From Lamellibrachia satsuma (Eukaryota > Annelida > Polychaeta > Sabellida > Siboglinidae): DNA of 64,000 nt. The stretch spans positions 252,501 to 316,500 of the forward strand of contig BSQZ01000034.1 of assembly GCA_033239005.1 (NCBI GenBank), written 5' to 3'. The notes under the pieces are model-generated. The model was not told where the DNA came from and did no database searches. It saw nothing but the letters and a program-made list of their open reading frames with translations. The position numbers were made by a program, and so were the translations under genes. Of the stretch, positions 1-20,110 are shown piece by piece (within the stretch, counting starts at the first letter, position 1; every line of letters starts with the position of its first letter).

Positions 1-1137
1 GAGCTCCACCAAGCATTGACCTGTCGTGTGTAACGTTTTAGCGGCCGCAGTCCATTCAGCGTAGAGGCGTCACTCTATAAGTTACTCAACCACCCACGGC
101 TGAGCTAACGCGTGACTAACACGGCCGTAACAGTGTGTCTGTTGGTCCGGCATCAGAATTATCACGAGTTTTTGGGCCTACGTTTCACCCCCGACTAGTT
201 CATAGGTTGAACGAAGGGACATGCACGCTGTTCGTACTTATCTCAGCAGTAGCCCAATGAGTATGTGTTTGACTGATAAGAAATCTCAGACTGAAGTGGT
301 AACCGACTGAAGCCACAAAGCATCTGCGGCCTGGTTATTACTTGCGTTATTGCATGGGATGGCCATGGTGTTAGCATTGAAAACGAACGTATTTTTATCT
401 TCAAATTCAGTGGCATAGTTCAGAAAAGGTATCATCCATAATAGTGTTTACTGACTTAACCGTGGTCGTATGAACTTGAAGAAATAACACATGTGATCCT
501 AAGTCACGAAGTTTGTTGTGATGCCGTGAACGTGACTCGCCACTTAGCTACTGGTCATGTCTGCACGAAACACACACACACACTGAAGGGATTTACATAT
601 TTACGCTTTTGTTCTCGTATCGTACCACAACTGACACGTTGAATGTCTGTAGGCACTCAGAAAGAAATAGCTTGGCACACTACTCGTATCTGCCAACCCT
701 TGACAGGCGTTAGTCGACGAGCTAACAGACTGAGCCCCGTTCTTTGAGTGTTTGTATTATAAGGGAAACTACAGACCTGCTTTATATTTGTGGGTGTCAG
801 CGCCCTTATATCAAGTAGCATCTTTAGAATATCACCAAACGTCTTATCTAGCGCCCTTATATCAAGTGGCATCTTTAGAATATCACCAAACGTCTTATTT
901 GAATTATTTACGGGGTGGGGGGGGTGCTAGGGGATGTCGTTGTGGGATTATCTCGGGTATATATGCGATAATGTGTTCTACCCTTTTCATCAAGTTCAGT
1001 CCGCGATATGTTGTGTCGGTTACCAACCAAAGTATTGTAAACCAGTATCGTTGTAAGCAGATTTAAGTTTCGTCAAAGTGTGTAGATGGAGAATGTATGT
1101 TATGATATCGATAACCATAACACTATCATAATTTTTA
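1..1137. other. Intergenic DNA, no gene recognised
   Basis: No reading frame here has recognisable domain content, and none is longer than expected by chance. The sequence keeps frequent CpG dinucleotides, unlike the region after about 30.5 kb. The only structure I see is a 51-bp tandem duplication near 799-900 and a short CA run near 572-584. Confidence 0.6.
799..900. repeat. 51-bp tandem duplication (2 copies)
   Basis: The segment beginning agcgcccttatatcaagt at about 799 recurs 51 bp later with one or two substitutions. The short open frames across it simply repeat the same peptide and are not evidence of coding. Confidence 0.85.
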
Positions 1138-1602
1138 AAGGTGCTTAATAAAAAAAAACCTACTTAATGTCCACTACAACACGTTAGCTCGTTGAATCAA
1201 CTTTTGTGTGTAGTTTTTGTGAAATCATCAGACAAACTATTAAATTAGTTAATACTTGTTCAAGCATTAACTGAAGTGAACATAGAATTGCTGAAAATTC
1301 ACGATTTTCTTCCTTGGTGAAATTTCGTCACTTTGTCATGTGAGCGAGAGGATGGAGGTCACGCCCGTGGTCAGCATTCACACACACAGTGTTTACCATT
1401 TTGGATATCTGCTATTTTGATCCTTACCAGATCTAACAACTAAAGTAAATTATTTCGATGATTTGAAAAAAATATGCATTTTTTATTAAATCGACTGCGG
1501 ATGTTACATGGACTATTCACACTAAACACACTACATATTTGGACACCAATGAACTGGATTTGCGATAGGCTAAATCAGTTGAGGAAGCAGTTTTAAGCTT
1601 CG
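1138..1602 (+). repeat. Interspersed repeat family A, most complete unexpanded copy
   Basis: This copy starts near aaaggtgcttaat. It contains in order a segment like tgtccactacaacacgttag, the core gtgaaatcatcagacaaac followed by tattaaattag, a segment like ggatatctgctattttgatc, and the end segment gaactggatttgcgatagg. The same blocks occur at about 22300-22482 (inverted), 46640-49125, 49376-50512, 54075-54430 (inverted) and 54916-55120. No coding capacity is visible, so it is probably a non-autonomous transposon. Its true ends and superfamily are not established. Confidence 0.8.
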
Positions 1603-4600
1603 CAGCTATCCCCACGTGTAATTACTTTAGTGATAATTCTAATTCCATCCTGTTCCCTTGGCTCTTCTTTTAACATGGCCGCTCAGCGATGGTTGCCATT
1701 TTTTGTTAGTAAAGTTATATCTCTGCGATATTTCACTGCTCCCTCGACGAGAATTCTAAATCCATCCTTCGTTCTTTTTACGGCTGCTCAACGATAGCAG
1801 TCTGTTTATTTAGTGATCTTAAGTCACTGCGATATTTCTGTGCCCCAAAGCAAGCCCAATAAACCGTGCAAAGTTCAGGCGATTTACACAATTGGCAATC
1901 GATTCAATGTCATTATGCGTATCGTATAGTGTAATTAACACAGTAATGTTTTTCCGTGGAATAACATATGCGGTGTTCTTGTGTAAGCGTCCAGTTAGAT
2001 CAGTAACCCCTAACTCTCTCCCGACTAAAATTTACAGCGAGTGTGGATATTAATTGCTAGTTTAATATTACATTCACCGTGTTTATGATTAATTGATAGT
2101 TATGTTTTCGGCTCATATTTCACGTAATCAGATTTTACACTGTCACACTAAATTGGGTTTTCATTAACGTTTGCACTCTGAACTGTATATAAAAAGTACT
2201 ATGGTACAAAACTTAGTGAATATAAGAATAGTGCTTAGTGTTACTGTGATTGTATATCATCTCGTGCATAAAACAGGTCATCTTCAACTATAGAGCAACG
2301 CAATGAGTCGTATTGCACTCGATAACGGTTTTGATAAACATCTAGCACCGGGGAGTTAGATATAATGACAGAAGACCACTGCTGTTGTTCGACCATATCA
2401 GAGCAGATGCGCCCGATACTAGGCATGTCACATGTTATCTGGTACCCGGGAATGCAGCGATACTTTAGGAGCAGAACCTCTAATTGCGCCACGTGGGTAG
2501 TTCTGGTTTGCGTCTTGTGCCTGGACGACGGGGAAAGTCGCGGATTCGCCATCGAATTATTCATTCCCAGTGTATGTAGCAGATGCGTCACTTGCGTGCG
2601 TTCGACACCTTGGCCGACGCGAGCTAGTGGGGCGGACGCGGCAATGCAGTAGCGAACGCTGCAGATACTACTCGATATGATTACTAGCTTGCCTTTGATG
2701 AATGCGTCTCTTTCGAGGATTGTTGATTGCAGCGAAGGAACGTTACGTCAGTGTTGATGGAATTCACGATTGCAATTCCGTGTAGTAATATGCTTTCATG
2801 GATGAGAATTATACGAAGCGGTGCTTCGTGCGAAGTGCAAATCTTAAACCGACGTTATGTCGCCTTCTTTATTGGTTCTTTCTGCACGGAGATATCCTCC
2901 GTGTTGTCTGGATCGTTTTGCAGCATCTAGACGCGTAGCAATCGGAATCTCCTAAAGGTTTCTCGACAGCACTTACTCACACTTAATAATTTAAACGTGG
3001 GTCGAGCACGATGCATAGTATATTATTTCACTCGGAAAGACGCCCTAAAGGCAAGGCGTTGTGAAATCACACGTCCTTGTCTAACGGCGGAGAAGGCATC
3101 ACACGCATTGTCGGTGCCACAAGGCTTTCTTACGGGTGTTCGCGCAACTTGCATAGAAATATCTCATTACCAACACGCCATGTGATTACATTATCGTCCA
3201 ACACTTTAACACGTCCACTCTACGACTCTCCGAATGAACACAGCGTTTGTCACAGAAAGAAATTCCCCCGGCTATCACTCACGGAGGATATATGCCTGTG
3301 TTGGTTACAGTCGCGTGGACTAACTTAATATTTTGAGAGAGGAAATAATTGCTTTAATTTTGCCAATTACGTAATGCAGCACCAGCCGTATCGTTAACGA
3401 GTAAGCTTACGGCGTCCACGTAAGATGCAACGTTTCAGTGGCATCCCGAATAATGATGTACGAGTGTGTCTTGCATCAGATGTGTGTGTGGGGCTGTTTC
3501 CCTGCGGCTGAGTGGGTCGTCAACGTAAACTGCGATAAAAGGTCACTATGGACAAGTTCAGGAACCGGATGTGTCATTATATCCCATAACCCCTTGCGGC
3601 CTTCATGTTGACAGAGTGGGAGAGTTCGACGACACACTGGTTTATGACTTAAGAATTTCCGGTATTTTATCTGGAAGATGGCATAATACCAATGGGCGTA
3701 CAAAAAGGTTTACGTGTGCATGAACACCCCCTTTCAAAGTGTTTTCAACAGAGGAAAATGCCCGACTTGGACAACCGTCCGTTTGGTTCCGTAGTCGCCT
3801 GAATAGAGATGAAAATTCGGTGACGGTTTGACACCTACCTAAATTGCATATCATGTGTTTGTGTTCAATGACGTGTATAAAATATAGACCAATGGAGCCA
3901 CATAATGATAACGTCATACGACCTGCCCAGCGCTGCTGTTCCTGGAACGAGCAACGATCTGACAAACTGCATGAACGAAACATCAGACGGGCCCGAGCAG
4001 CGTTGGGCTGGAGGAAGACTCCGCGCGTGCGAGTAGTATTAGTAATTCGACCTACATTAGGGTGCTATGTTGCTCCGTTCTCGAACACGTGTTGATGATA
4101 CTCAACGTGCCAACACTGGTACAGACAGCTATTTATCCAAGTTTTTTCCGCAACTCGATGACAATGTTGTAACTAAAAAAAACCGATTGTTGTGTTTAGT
4201 CGCCATGTTCACCAGGATCTGAGGACGTTTGAAAATGTGTGGAAGGTTTGTGTGAGTAAATCGTATGTGTGTATGTGTCCCTTTCCAGTTACTGCCCACA
4301 TTTCTATGTAATGGTAGTCTATCTGTTTGGCCATGTGAACGATACGTGGAAAGAAAGCCTCCACTGCGAGATCTCCTTCGATGTTTATGGGATACTTTTA
4401 ACCATATTACAATTGCGTACCAAAAGAGTTTGTTAAAGGTCAACCTGTGTAACAATTATTATTGATGGTAGCATTGCGTTTAGCAAGCAAATGAACAACG
4501 TTTTAGTCTTACACGGCGAAGCAATTAGAACGCATCGGCGCAACCTATCCATCGATTATCGCCCACTCGTTACCCAGAATAATGACAAAACAACTAGCAA

Positions 4601-7600
4601 CATTAGCGACCGCTGATTGGGAGACCTGGCTCTCAACTACTTACCATCAAGCGGTGCATACAGTTGGTTAGATGCTAGGGTTAACCAGATACCCAGCATT
4701 TGATGCGTCGTAATGATAGCCCATCCTACAGTTGTCTTACTGTGCGGCATGAACATATCAAAGCGGAAATTGCGCTCGCTTACTAATTAACGTCTTCAAT
4801 TACGCCATGTTATAGGCTCCAATTAATTGCAATCAGTTCCGTTCGGTTGGATACAAAGGAATTCGCCTGAGGTAAAATTACAACGGTGCCTGCGCTGGAA
4901 TAAATTTCTTGGGATTACGCAACATCTTTCTAACATAATTTATCTTTCGTCAAAACAACCATTGCATGCATCCAAGTAGGACCATTACAACAGGCATTTA
5001 AACGTATCACTTCATATTAAATATTGTGCTACAGGAGAATGTTTCAAATTTATTAATTTAATAGAGGAATCAGAAGAAGAATTTGGACACACGCTGGCCC
5101 TTACGAAGAACTGTTGTCCATAAAAGTAACAAGAACATTCCAGTGGTCCGGACATGTAAATAGATGGAAAGACAAATTCGCAAATGCTTTCAAATAGGAT
5201 GGAACCACCAGTGAAAGATATAGACAAACCATCGAAATCATAGGTGGATTGTCCACTCCGGAAATGACGTCAGGTCGAACGGACATACGCAGTCATCACG
5301 ATGGTCCCCCACTCCCCCCCCCACTCCAACCCCGGGCATCACTACAGATCAGTCAATGCGTATGGTGGGCACGTCCAAATCGCACCACACAGTGCTACGA
5401 TCTATTTTAATGTAGATTCTGTAGATTAACACGTAAAGTCACTTTCACGCCATCTGTCGACGACATACGTGGTCACCTAACATCCTGTTGGCGTTATCGT
5501 TGTGCATATTTCACGCCCCTTTCCGGCACGGCATAATATTATCACACCATCGCCAAGCTTGAAATATCCCATGCCGAACATATTTCACTGGACATTTTTC
5601 TGTGCAGTTTCCTTTGAAAACAGCACAGATGCGTGTACGTTTGAAAGGAGAACGAATTTTCCCACGATTTGGTGTGTCAGTCATACAAACGGTGCGACAT
5701 TACCGGTTCGAACAGAGAATTCGGGAAGGAACCAGAAGTGTCGAACACGGAGGCCCTTTGATTGGCAGAATGTTAGCTCGTTGCTGCATTGTGTCTTGAT
5801 GCGTGTACTTGTCCACGTTCGTCCCTCTCAAGTGGCGTCGCTTGCCTGAGTTATGTCATACTCGTGCAGGTAGAGGGCCAATGTAGGCTGGAGCCCCGCC
5901 GAGACATGGCGTAGCGGAGAGAATTCTAATATGCACGTCAGCACCCAAACAACGCGATTTGGACACAGCGAAAGAGATTTTATGCCTAGTGTATAGATGT
6001 TAGTGCTCGAACGTAACATGTGTTAAATGTTGGATACTTCACTTGTTTCTAAACGAATTGCTGTGGTAAGGAACCCACTCGTCGTTCCACACGTACATGT
6101 CTATCTACAAATGCAATTATGCCTGCTTTTGTTTTACTAATTAGTAATAATAGGAATTAGTAATAATACTTATTAGTAATAATAACGAGGACTATTGCAG
6201 TTACGGTAAAAAAACGAACACAACCGTCTTCGTCAGAAAGACAAATATTGTAATTAACTGCTGAAAACATTACGGAACCTACTGGTGCAAATGTGGTCTT
6301 GATTTTAGATTTGCACCATCTGTTTTGTTGGATACGAGTCTGTTAGACTAACGTCTAACGTCTAACGCACGAAAATGGACTTTCATTGGTTTGATTATTT
6401 TACAACATGTCTGTCGAGGAATCATAACAAGAAATAAATGTTCGGGCGTTAGAAGTTAGTGTAATGGACACGTATCCGTACAACCACAGGGTGCGTAACA
6501 AAATGGACTTCCATTGTTTTGACTTTTCGACATTACTGCTGCCTAATTGCTACTAGTACACATAGGCTACTTAACACAAATAAACAAACTCGCCGGCGCT
6601 GTATCAGTGGAACGGCGTTGTCTTCTTTCGGTTACATGAACGGAAATTACCATCTGGCCGTCACCAGAAGTCCTACAAGTTGACGGAACATCACATCACA
6701 AACGGAAATTAAAACTGCACATTCAAACAAGGAAACAGCCCGCCGAGACGCTTGGTGTAGCGGCGGTCCTACGACAACCTCTGTCTGCCGGCAGACCGAG
6801 GGCGGTCTCATTATCCGCTTCATCGGACTCACTAAGTACCGTCCAAGCCGTCTAAGCAGATTACCGCGTCTTTCTTCACAACCGAATCGCCCTGGGCTGC
6901 GATGTCGATAGAAAACAACAGTAAACATGCTTGATTCTGAGGACGGACGGACACTGTGGTTTTAATAGCTAAATCAACCGCCATCGGAAAGGGATAGGAA
7001 GTAGAAGCAGACGGCGGCTGACGCGTTCCCATGTTGACGTAACAACGACTGGGCTCTATCGTCGTGTTAGTCCCCGGGATGATGTTTCTCTTCCGCTTTG
7101 GGTGAAATGCAATGAGGTGTCGCCGGATTGAAGTAACTGGAGCCGTGTTTCTTCTTAAAGCATTGCGTTTTTGTGTTTAGATATTGACACTTATTTAATT
7201 TATAGTCTAGCCCTTGACTGGAAGGGAAATATGGTTGAAGGATGCGTTATGTCTCCCGAACAGTGACAGCGGCTGGTGGAATAGCTGGAGAGAGGCAACG
7301 ATGTCGCAAAGAGAGTTTGGCTGCGGCATTCTGAACAGGACATGCAAATTGAAGAAGTCCTTAACGAGACGACGCAACATCGCATGTGTAATGAATGACT
7401 CAAAACCACTTAATGTAATGTCGTGATAAGCAAAAGACAACAAACACGGTCTGGTATTAAATAGTAAATGCGCAGACGCATGATATTACATTGTACACAT
7501 ATTTTAAAATCGTAATATTTAACTGACGAACCCAGAGCAAGCCTATTAACAAATGTATATTTATAACGACTGAAGTGGACGGCGTCACATTATATGTAAT

Positions 7601-9023
7601 GGTAATTGAATACTGGAAACAAATCGCCTATTCTATAGGCAGACATGCTAACCACATTTAAAACCAACCTTTTCAAAACGTTTTAAATATTTGTACATCT
7701 ACAATGTTAACTAAACACACATCTGCCATAACACACTTTTCGTTGACACCTAGCCTTTGGGTTCAAATGATATGTTCTTTATGTGTAGGCCTTCATATTA
7801 TTTTAATGCTAATTTTAAATGGATTTCTCGGCGATGTGCAAACAGACAGACGCCCGTAGACTGTGGCTGTCCTACTCGACAGCCGCCATCGACGAAAGCA
7901 TCCCGCCGTAATGCGAATCGAGGTAGGCCGATAGCGATAAAGCAGCCAGACAGACAGCCGCAATGTCAATTTCGCAAATTGTTTTATCTGTCTAATGAGA
8001 GCATTACCTCAGCAAATGACAGTTTAAAAAAATTGTGGGTTTGGTTTGATGTTTTATTAGAATGCTTGTTTCGAACAATCAGACGATCTCTGCAGCGCTC
8101 TTTGATAACTGGGCACATTGTAAAACTGTTCAGGTCGGTATATGGCACACGCGGTACTAATGCAGCACGTCGCATGGCTGTCCTGGGTTTTATTATGACA
8201 TGAACAAGCGCCATCTTCTCGCGACGACATTAAACCCTTGTAGGACGCTGGAAGATTAGTATGCATTAACCGAGGTTTGTAGTTCCACTGATGCACTGTC
8301 GTAATTAAAGAACACCGCCAACGGCGCATATAGGAGACAAAACAAGGAAAGACATTTGACACAGTCGGCGCTTCATCTAATAGGCTGTACATGGCACGGG
8401 TAGCAACACACCGGTACTGACTTGCATAATGCGAACACTGCAGGGAGGTGTCGTTTGACTCAGGGAAAAGGAATTGAGCATCTATCCTTACACATACCTG
8501 CATTTCTCTAGATGTCACAAAGATTGACGCTCCAGCAATATACCAATTACGCTGATGTGTCAACATTCCTATCAACTTACGGCTCCGGTAAGACTGAGAC
8601 CGTTTGTCTGTCTGATCAGGTACACCTATCGAGTGTAGGAGCCCAGAGGTCGTTCCAGATATTTCCGATGTCGTTCCGTTGTTTAATTTGCCATCACTCA
8701 ACGGAACGGCCGACGAGTGCTCTTAAAATACAATAGACTTTCTAGCAGTGAGACTCACCCAGAACTTGATTCCACGGATGGGTGCATAGTTCTAATTACA
8801 GATTCTAATCAACCCACATTTTACGTTCACGGTATGTGTGTTGACGCTAGCGCATCGTATTTCACGCCTAATGTTCAGGGGTCAACTACTGTGCAAGGCA
8901 AGCCAATGTTACAATGTTTGAAACATACCTGGTTAAGTGAATAGTAATGAGTATATAGTGAATAGTAAGAAAACATCAACATTTATTTATCTATTTTGTT
9001 TCGCGTGGTTACAGAATATCTAA
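1603..9023. other. Intergenic DNA with minor degenerate duplications
   Basis: I find no gene. A degenerate duplication lies within about 1637-1860 (gaattcta...catcc blocks repeated about 125 bp apart), and another pairs about 6369-6410 with 6496-6535 (aaaatggact). The longest open frame is 214 codons at 8057-8701 on the minus strand. It has no recognisable domain, is interrupted in sense by an overlapping plus-strand frame, and is best regarded as chance. CpG content remains high throughout. Confidence 0.55.
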
Positions 9024-9180
9024 TACAGACACGCTCTAAAAATTCTTGCAACTCTACCATGCAATGCAATATGTGTCACTTTAATTTTCATGTGATTAAA
9101 TAACACTTAACACAGACACGCTCTGAACATTCTGGACATGTGCTGCTAACTTTGATGACAGTGACACTTTAATAATTTAT
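9024..9180. repeat. Degenerate tandem duplication, about 88 bp
   Basis: The sequence acagacacgctct followed by an attct/g block and a later gtgacactttaat block occurs twice, starting near 9025 and 9113. The two halves are diverged, so this is an old duplication or two diverged element fragments. No coding potential is visible. Confidence 0.55.
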
Positions 9181-9614
9181 TACCCGCGATGACATTCACG
9201 CATTTGCAACATGTTTGAACCTGTACACGTGTTTCCGGAAAGCCGGTGTAATCGATTTTACACTTCGTTGGTTCCTTTCTCAAAAAGTGCCACTGGTGGA
9301 ACTTTGAAACACACTAACCACCGTGCTTGACTGTGCATCATTATAGGCGGATGAAAACAAGCCAACCGCCGGCTACGTCTGCGGTGTGCGTCCGTTGTAT
9401 TCTGTCGTTGTAGCGTTACTGTGAGTAACCAATGCGTGAAATACTGTGCCTGATCCGTGAAAGAATGCCACGCTGGAATTGCAAGATCGAGATGCAACTT
9501 GTGTGTGGTTAACACCTGCAACTATAGAGTCTAGACACAGGTTGTATGGAAGCATAGATACTTGCAGGCCTTTCTGCGTGATGTTCTTTGGAATGGTGCC
9601 GGAAAGAGTTCCCC

Positions 9615-9972
9615 CAAATGACTTCATATCCGTTGGGAGGCACCCGTTTTGGGATAAAGCGTCACAGAACTTTGCGTGTGACCTGACGGGTTATAAATGT
9701 GGTTTTATCATTCATGGGCATGACCATACGTCTACCACGGGAAACAAAGAGCCCTCGAGCGAGCAATATGACGTCAGAGGACCCCCTCGTCCACCCATTG
9801 ATCCAGAGAAATATATTTTTGGAACTTCTAGCTGGTATTGATGCTTCGAGCTGGTATTTTCTGATCGTTTGCAGAAATTCGATATATAATTTCGTGATCT
9901 CTACTGCCAGCTGAACAGATGGTGGTGTACATCTGTTGGCGAATGTTCCCACTGTGCCCTCTGAAGTGGATA
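9615..9972 (-). repeat. Left arm of a long inverted repeat pair (family C)
   Basis: This 358-bp segment is the reverse complement of 11379-12099 apart from the tandem array there. Matching blocks include caaatgacttc, gttgggaggcaccc, gacctgacgggttataaatg, catgaccatacgtctaccac and actgtgccctctgaagtgg. It carries exactly one copy, at 9914-9935, of the 22-bp unit amplified 18-fold in the partner arm. The pair is either two copies of one interspersed repeat in opposite orientation or the two long inverted ends of a foldback-type transposon spanning 9615-12099. Confidence 0.88.
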
Positions 9973-11378
9973 ATTTGTGCTGTACCATGTTGGTGAATGC
10001 TGTGTTGCTTGAAGTGGCTACCGTACAAAGAGGTGTTAACGCAGATACCAGCTGGAACAAATTGTTGTCCGGTAAATAACCACTTACATTGTGCGCGCGG
10101 TCGACACTGGGCAGGAAAATAAATCCAATGTCGGCTTGTGTCCCAGAACAGGCGAAGTATAAACGAACATAGATTATTCTATTAAAGTGCTGTTTTCGGC
10201 CAGTCTCAGATAGATTGGATGAGGTTCTGCTCCGATGGGTATGTTCTCCGTGCGCGACCAATCGGTTCCTGCCCGAAAGACGCGCGTCTCTCGGCTAGAA
10301 CATTAGCAGCGACCGGAGACGTGCAAGTGTCAGATACGACGTTCGTGTCCCGTGAACGCTGCCACCCCGGGCAACAACAGTCATTTATCACGCCGTCCCA
10401 ACCTCCCATCTGCCCAACTTTATTGCTCCCACAAGCAATTCCCGACACGGGTTCACCGTTAGTAATGGATATGCCAGATTTAATCTTCCAAAATTTGCTT
10501 CCCCATCTGTCAGGAAAAGTACGCCGTAACATTGATAGCGGAATGTATTGGAAATGGGGACGTTTTTGTTCCGAGAAGTTTCGCTGTTTCTCAGATATCG
10601 CAGTGATTATATCCATAACTGCGTTGGTTGTAGTGATCGACCAACATAGTTTATTCATATTTGTCCAAATTGGCATAATACGATCTGACGAAATACGCAC
10701 ACAATATCCCAGTTGTAATATGTAACCTTACACTCGTGGCGTAACCTTTACTACTTAATATAATATAATATATTATCGATATTTTGTTATACAGGAAGAT
10801 GCTAGATCACACAATGATATACATAGATGGTTGGGTTTGATTTACGTGAGGCTGCTCCCCTATGTGAGATCAGTTTTATTCTAATATCAAATCAAACGAA
10901 TAATATCTTTGAAATTAAACAGCCGTCATTCAAATAACAAATCGAAAATAAAACTTATCTTTGATGCAAATTAGCTGTCGGTGCTCGGCGTTATCTGTCA
11001 TGGAAACTACTGATCAAAGGTATGTTTCTAATCATCTAATGCACGCTACGGGTATTCGACCCGTAGCCATGCAGAGGCGTTAGTTAAATGCATCCGTGTA
11101 CCTTTCCCCCGGGCACAACATTAATGGGAACTTTTCCCAGAATTAGTAAACAGCCACAAGGCCGTGTGCTAACGAATCAACGAAACCTTGTAATGACTAC
11201 TCGTGGGAGCTTACGCTGCGATCTGCGATCCCCAAACGTCGTCGACGGATCACGATTTCACTTCCGGGTTCATGCCATAGGAATGCCTGTGATTTTGAAA
11301 AGCTACGATGTGTTTTTGCTGCCTAGACCGCTATTTTTGAACAGGTATATGACAATACTTGAGGACTCTGATACACGT
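9973..11378. other. Spacer between the inverted arms; overlapping anonymous open frames
   Basis: This is about 1.4 kb between the two family C arms. Two open frames of 164-168 codons overlap each other on opposite strands at 10206-10725. Neither shows a transposase motif or any domain I recognise. If the arms are transposon termini, this would be the element interior, but nothing in it proves that. Confidence 0.5.
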
Positions 11379-12099
11379 ATCCACTTCAGAGGGCACAGTG
11401 GGAACATTCGCCAACAGATGTACACCACCATCTGTTCAAATGAACACCACCATCTCTTCAGATGTACACCGCCATCTGCTCAGATGTACACCGCCATCTG
11501 CTCAGATGTACACCGCCATCTGCTCAGATGTACACCGCCATCTGCTCAGATGTACACCGCCATCTGTTCAGATGTACACCGCCATCTGCTCAGATGTACA
11601 CCGCCATCTGCTCAGATGTACACCGCCATCTGCTCAGATGTACACCGCCATCTGCTCAGATGTACACCGCCATCTGCTCAGATGTACACCGCCATCTGCT
11701 CAGATGTACACCGCCATCTGCTCAGATGTACACCGCCATCTGCTCAGATGTACACCGCCATCTGCTCAGATGTACACCGCCATTTGCTCAGATGTACACC
11801 GCCATCTGCTCAGCTGGCAGTAGAGATCATGAAATTGTATATCGAATTACTGCAAACGATCAGAAAATACCAGCTCGAAGCATCATAGTTCCAAAGATAT
11901 GTTTGTCTGGATCAATGGGTGGACGAGGGGGTCCTCTGACGTCATATTGCTAGTTCGAAGGCTCTTTGTTTCTCGTGGTAGACGTATGGTCATGCCCATG
12001 AATGATAAAAGCACATTTATAACCCGTCAGGTCACACGCAAAGTTCGGTGATGTTTTATACCAAAAAGGGTGCCTCCCAACGGACGTGAAGTCATTTGT
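11379..12099 (+). repeat. Right arm of the inverted repeat pair (family C), with tandem expansion
   Basis: This is the inverted counterpart of 9615-9972, beginning tatccacttcagagggcac and ending at gaagtcatttg. It is about 360 bp longer than its partner because a single 22-bp internal segment has become an 18-copy array at 11415-11810. The flanks on both sides of the array match the partner arm, which directly shows that the array grew inside the repeat. Confidence 0.9.
11415..11810 (+). repeat. 22-bp x 18 tandem array inside family C
   Basis: The length is 396 bp, exactly 18 units. The unit begins cagatgtacaccgccatctg and is followed by ct. Each unit contains the inverted hexamers cagatg and catctg separated by 8 bp, so each monomer can form a small hairpin. 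The first two units are variants (accacc instead of accgcc, and caaatgaac), and the rest are almost identical. Long open frames cross it in three phases only because the array lacks stop codons, so it is not a coding repeat. Confidence 0.97.
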
Positions 12100-19217
<7,118 letters not shown>

Positions 19218-19303
19218 CGTGTGTGTCCGTGTGTGTCCGTGTGTGTCCGTGTGTGTCCCGTGTGTGTCCCGTGTGTGTCCCGTGTGTGTCCCGTGTGTGT
19301 CTA
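19218..19303. repeat. GT-rich minisatellite, 10-11 bp unit
   Basis: The unit cgtgtgtgtc or cgtgtgtgtcc is repeated about eight times. It is followed by a pyrimidine-rich tract (tttctcttgtctatat-like, degenerate repeats) to about 19560. Cys/Val-rich frames across it are artefacts. Confidence 0.9.
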
Positions 19304-19560
19304 TATATCTCCCACGTTCTTTTTTCTCTACCTGCTTCTCTCGTCCTATTGGTCTGCTTTTGCCTATTCCTCCTCTGTTTCTCTTGTCTATATCCTTGTT
19401 TATCTTACCTGTACATATGTTTCTCTTGTCTATATACCTGTTTCTCTTGTCTATGCATCTGTTCTCTTGTTCATATACCTGTTTCTCTTGTATATACATG
19501 TGCTTCTTCTGTCTCGGTGCTTCTCTATTATGTATGTCTATATGTCTGTCTGGCTTTCTT

Positions 19561-20110
19561 TCTCATCTACCGTCGCCGTTTAAATAACCAAGTGGGGCCG
19601 CGATAAACACCGCGGGTATAGCATGGGACTAACATATTTTGATAACGTTGATCGTGTCCGTTCCAGGGACGAACCACATAATATTTACACCATTTGCATG
19701 TCAAAGTTGGTATTGCACCACTGTAGGGCCTAACTATATGCAATTTTACAAATTTTGCGTCGCTAAGTGGAGGTGATGGCGGACACCGGATATGACGTCG
19801 ACCCCGTGTAACCGGGTACCCATCCACTGGTCAATGTGACCTTGGGCTAGACGCTATTTCACTGACCCATGATCGGGTAAACCTCGCACTAATTCCTACG
19901 AAGGTCCCAACTGGACTTGGGTATTTCCCGAGGTGCTGATCAGCCCAAGTGGGAAACTCACCGGCAAACGTTACCGCAGGCAGCGATCTGCCTGGGGATT
20001 GCATCAAGCACTTCGTAATGCGGCAACTGTAGCGGTGGACATGCATGGCGGAAAGAACCAGAGAAAGCAGAAATCGGTGTAGCGTCCTAGAGGCACACAT
20101 TCTTGCGTTT
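19561..20110. other. Intergenic DNA, nothing recognised
   Basis: I see no gene, RNA or mobile element in this interval. Confidence 0.5.

Noticed and set aside
5090..5280. Possible LINE C-terminal remnant (FQWSGHVNRW-like peptide)
   Set aside because: The resemblance to the GHV-R motif of LINE C-termini is short, interrupted by stops, and unsupported by neighbouring RT sequence.
7757..8203. A 148-codon plus-strand open frame
   Set aside because: No recognisable domain, and it overlaps the antisense frame above.
8057..8701. A 214-codon minus-strand open frame
   Set aside because: No domain, signal or repeat recognised. It overlaps other open frames, and one such length is not improbable across six frames of 64 kb. 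Transcript evidence would be needed.
10206..10725. Overlapping 164- and 168-codon frames on opposite strands between the inverted arms
   Set aside because: I looked for transposase motifs (DDE triad spacing, zinc-finger Cys/His patterns) and saw none. Left as anonymous spacer.
11088..11953. Three overlapping open frames of 154-266 codons with repeats such as CTPPSAQMYTAICSDVHRHL
   Set aside because: All derive from the 22-bp array without stop codons. The matching inverted arm has no such frame, so there is no sign of protein selection.
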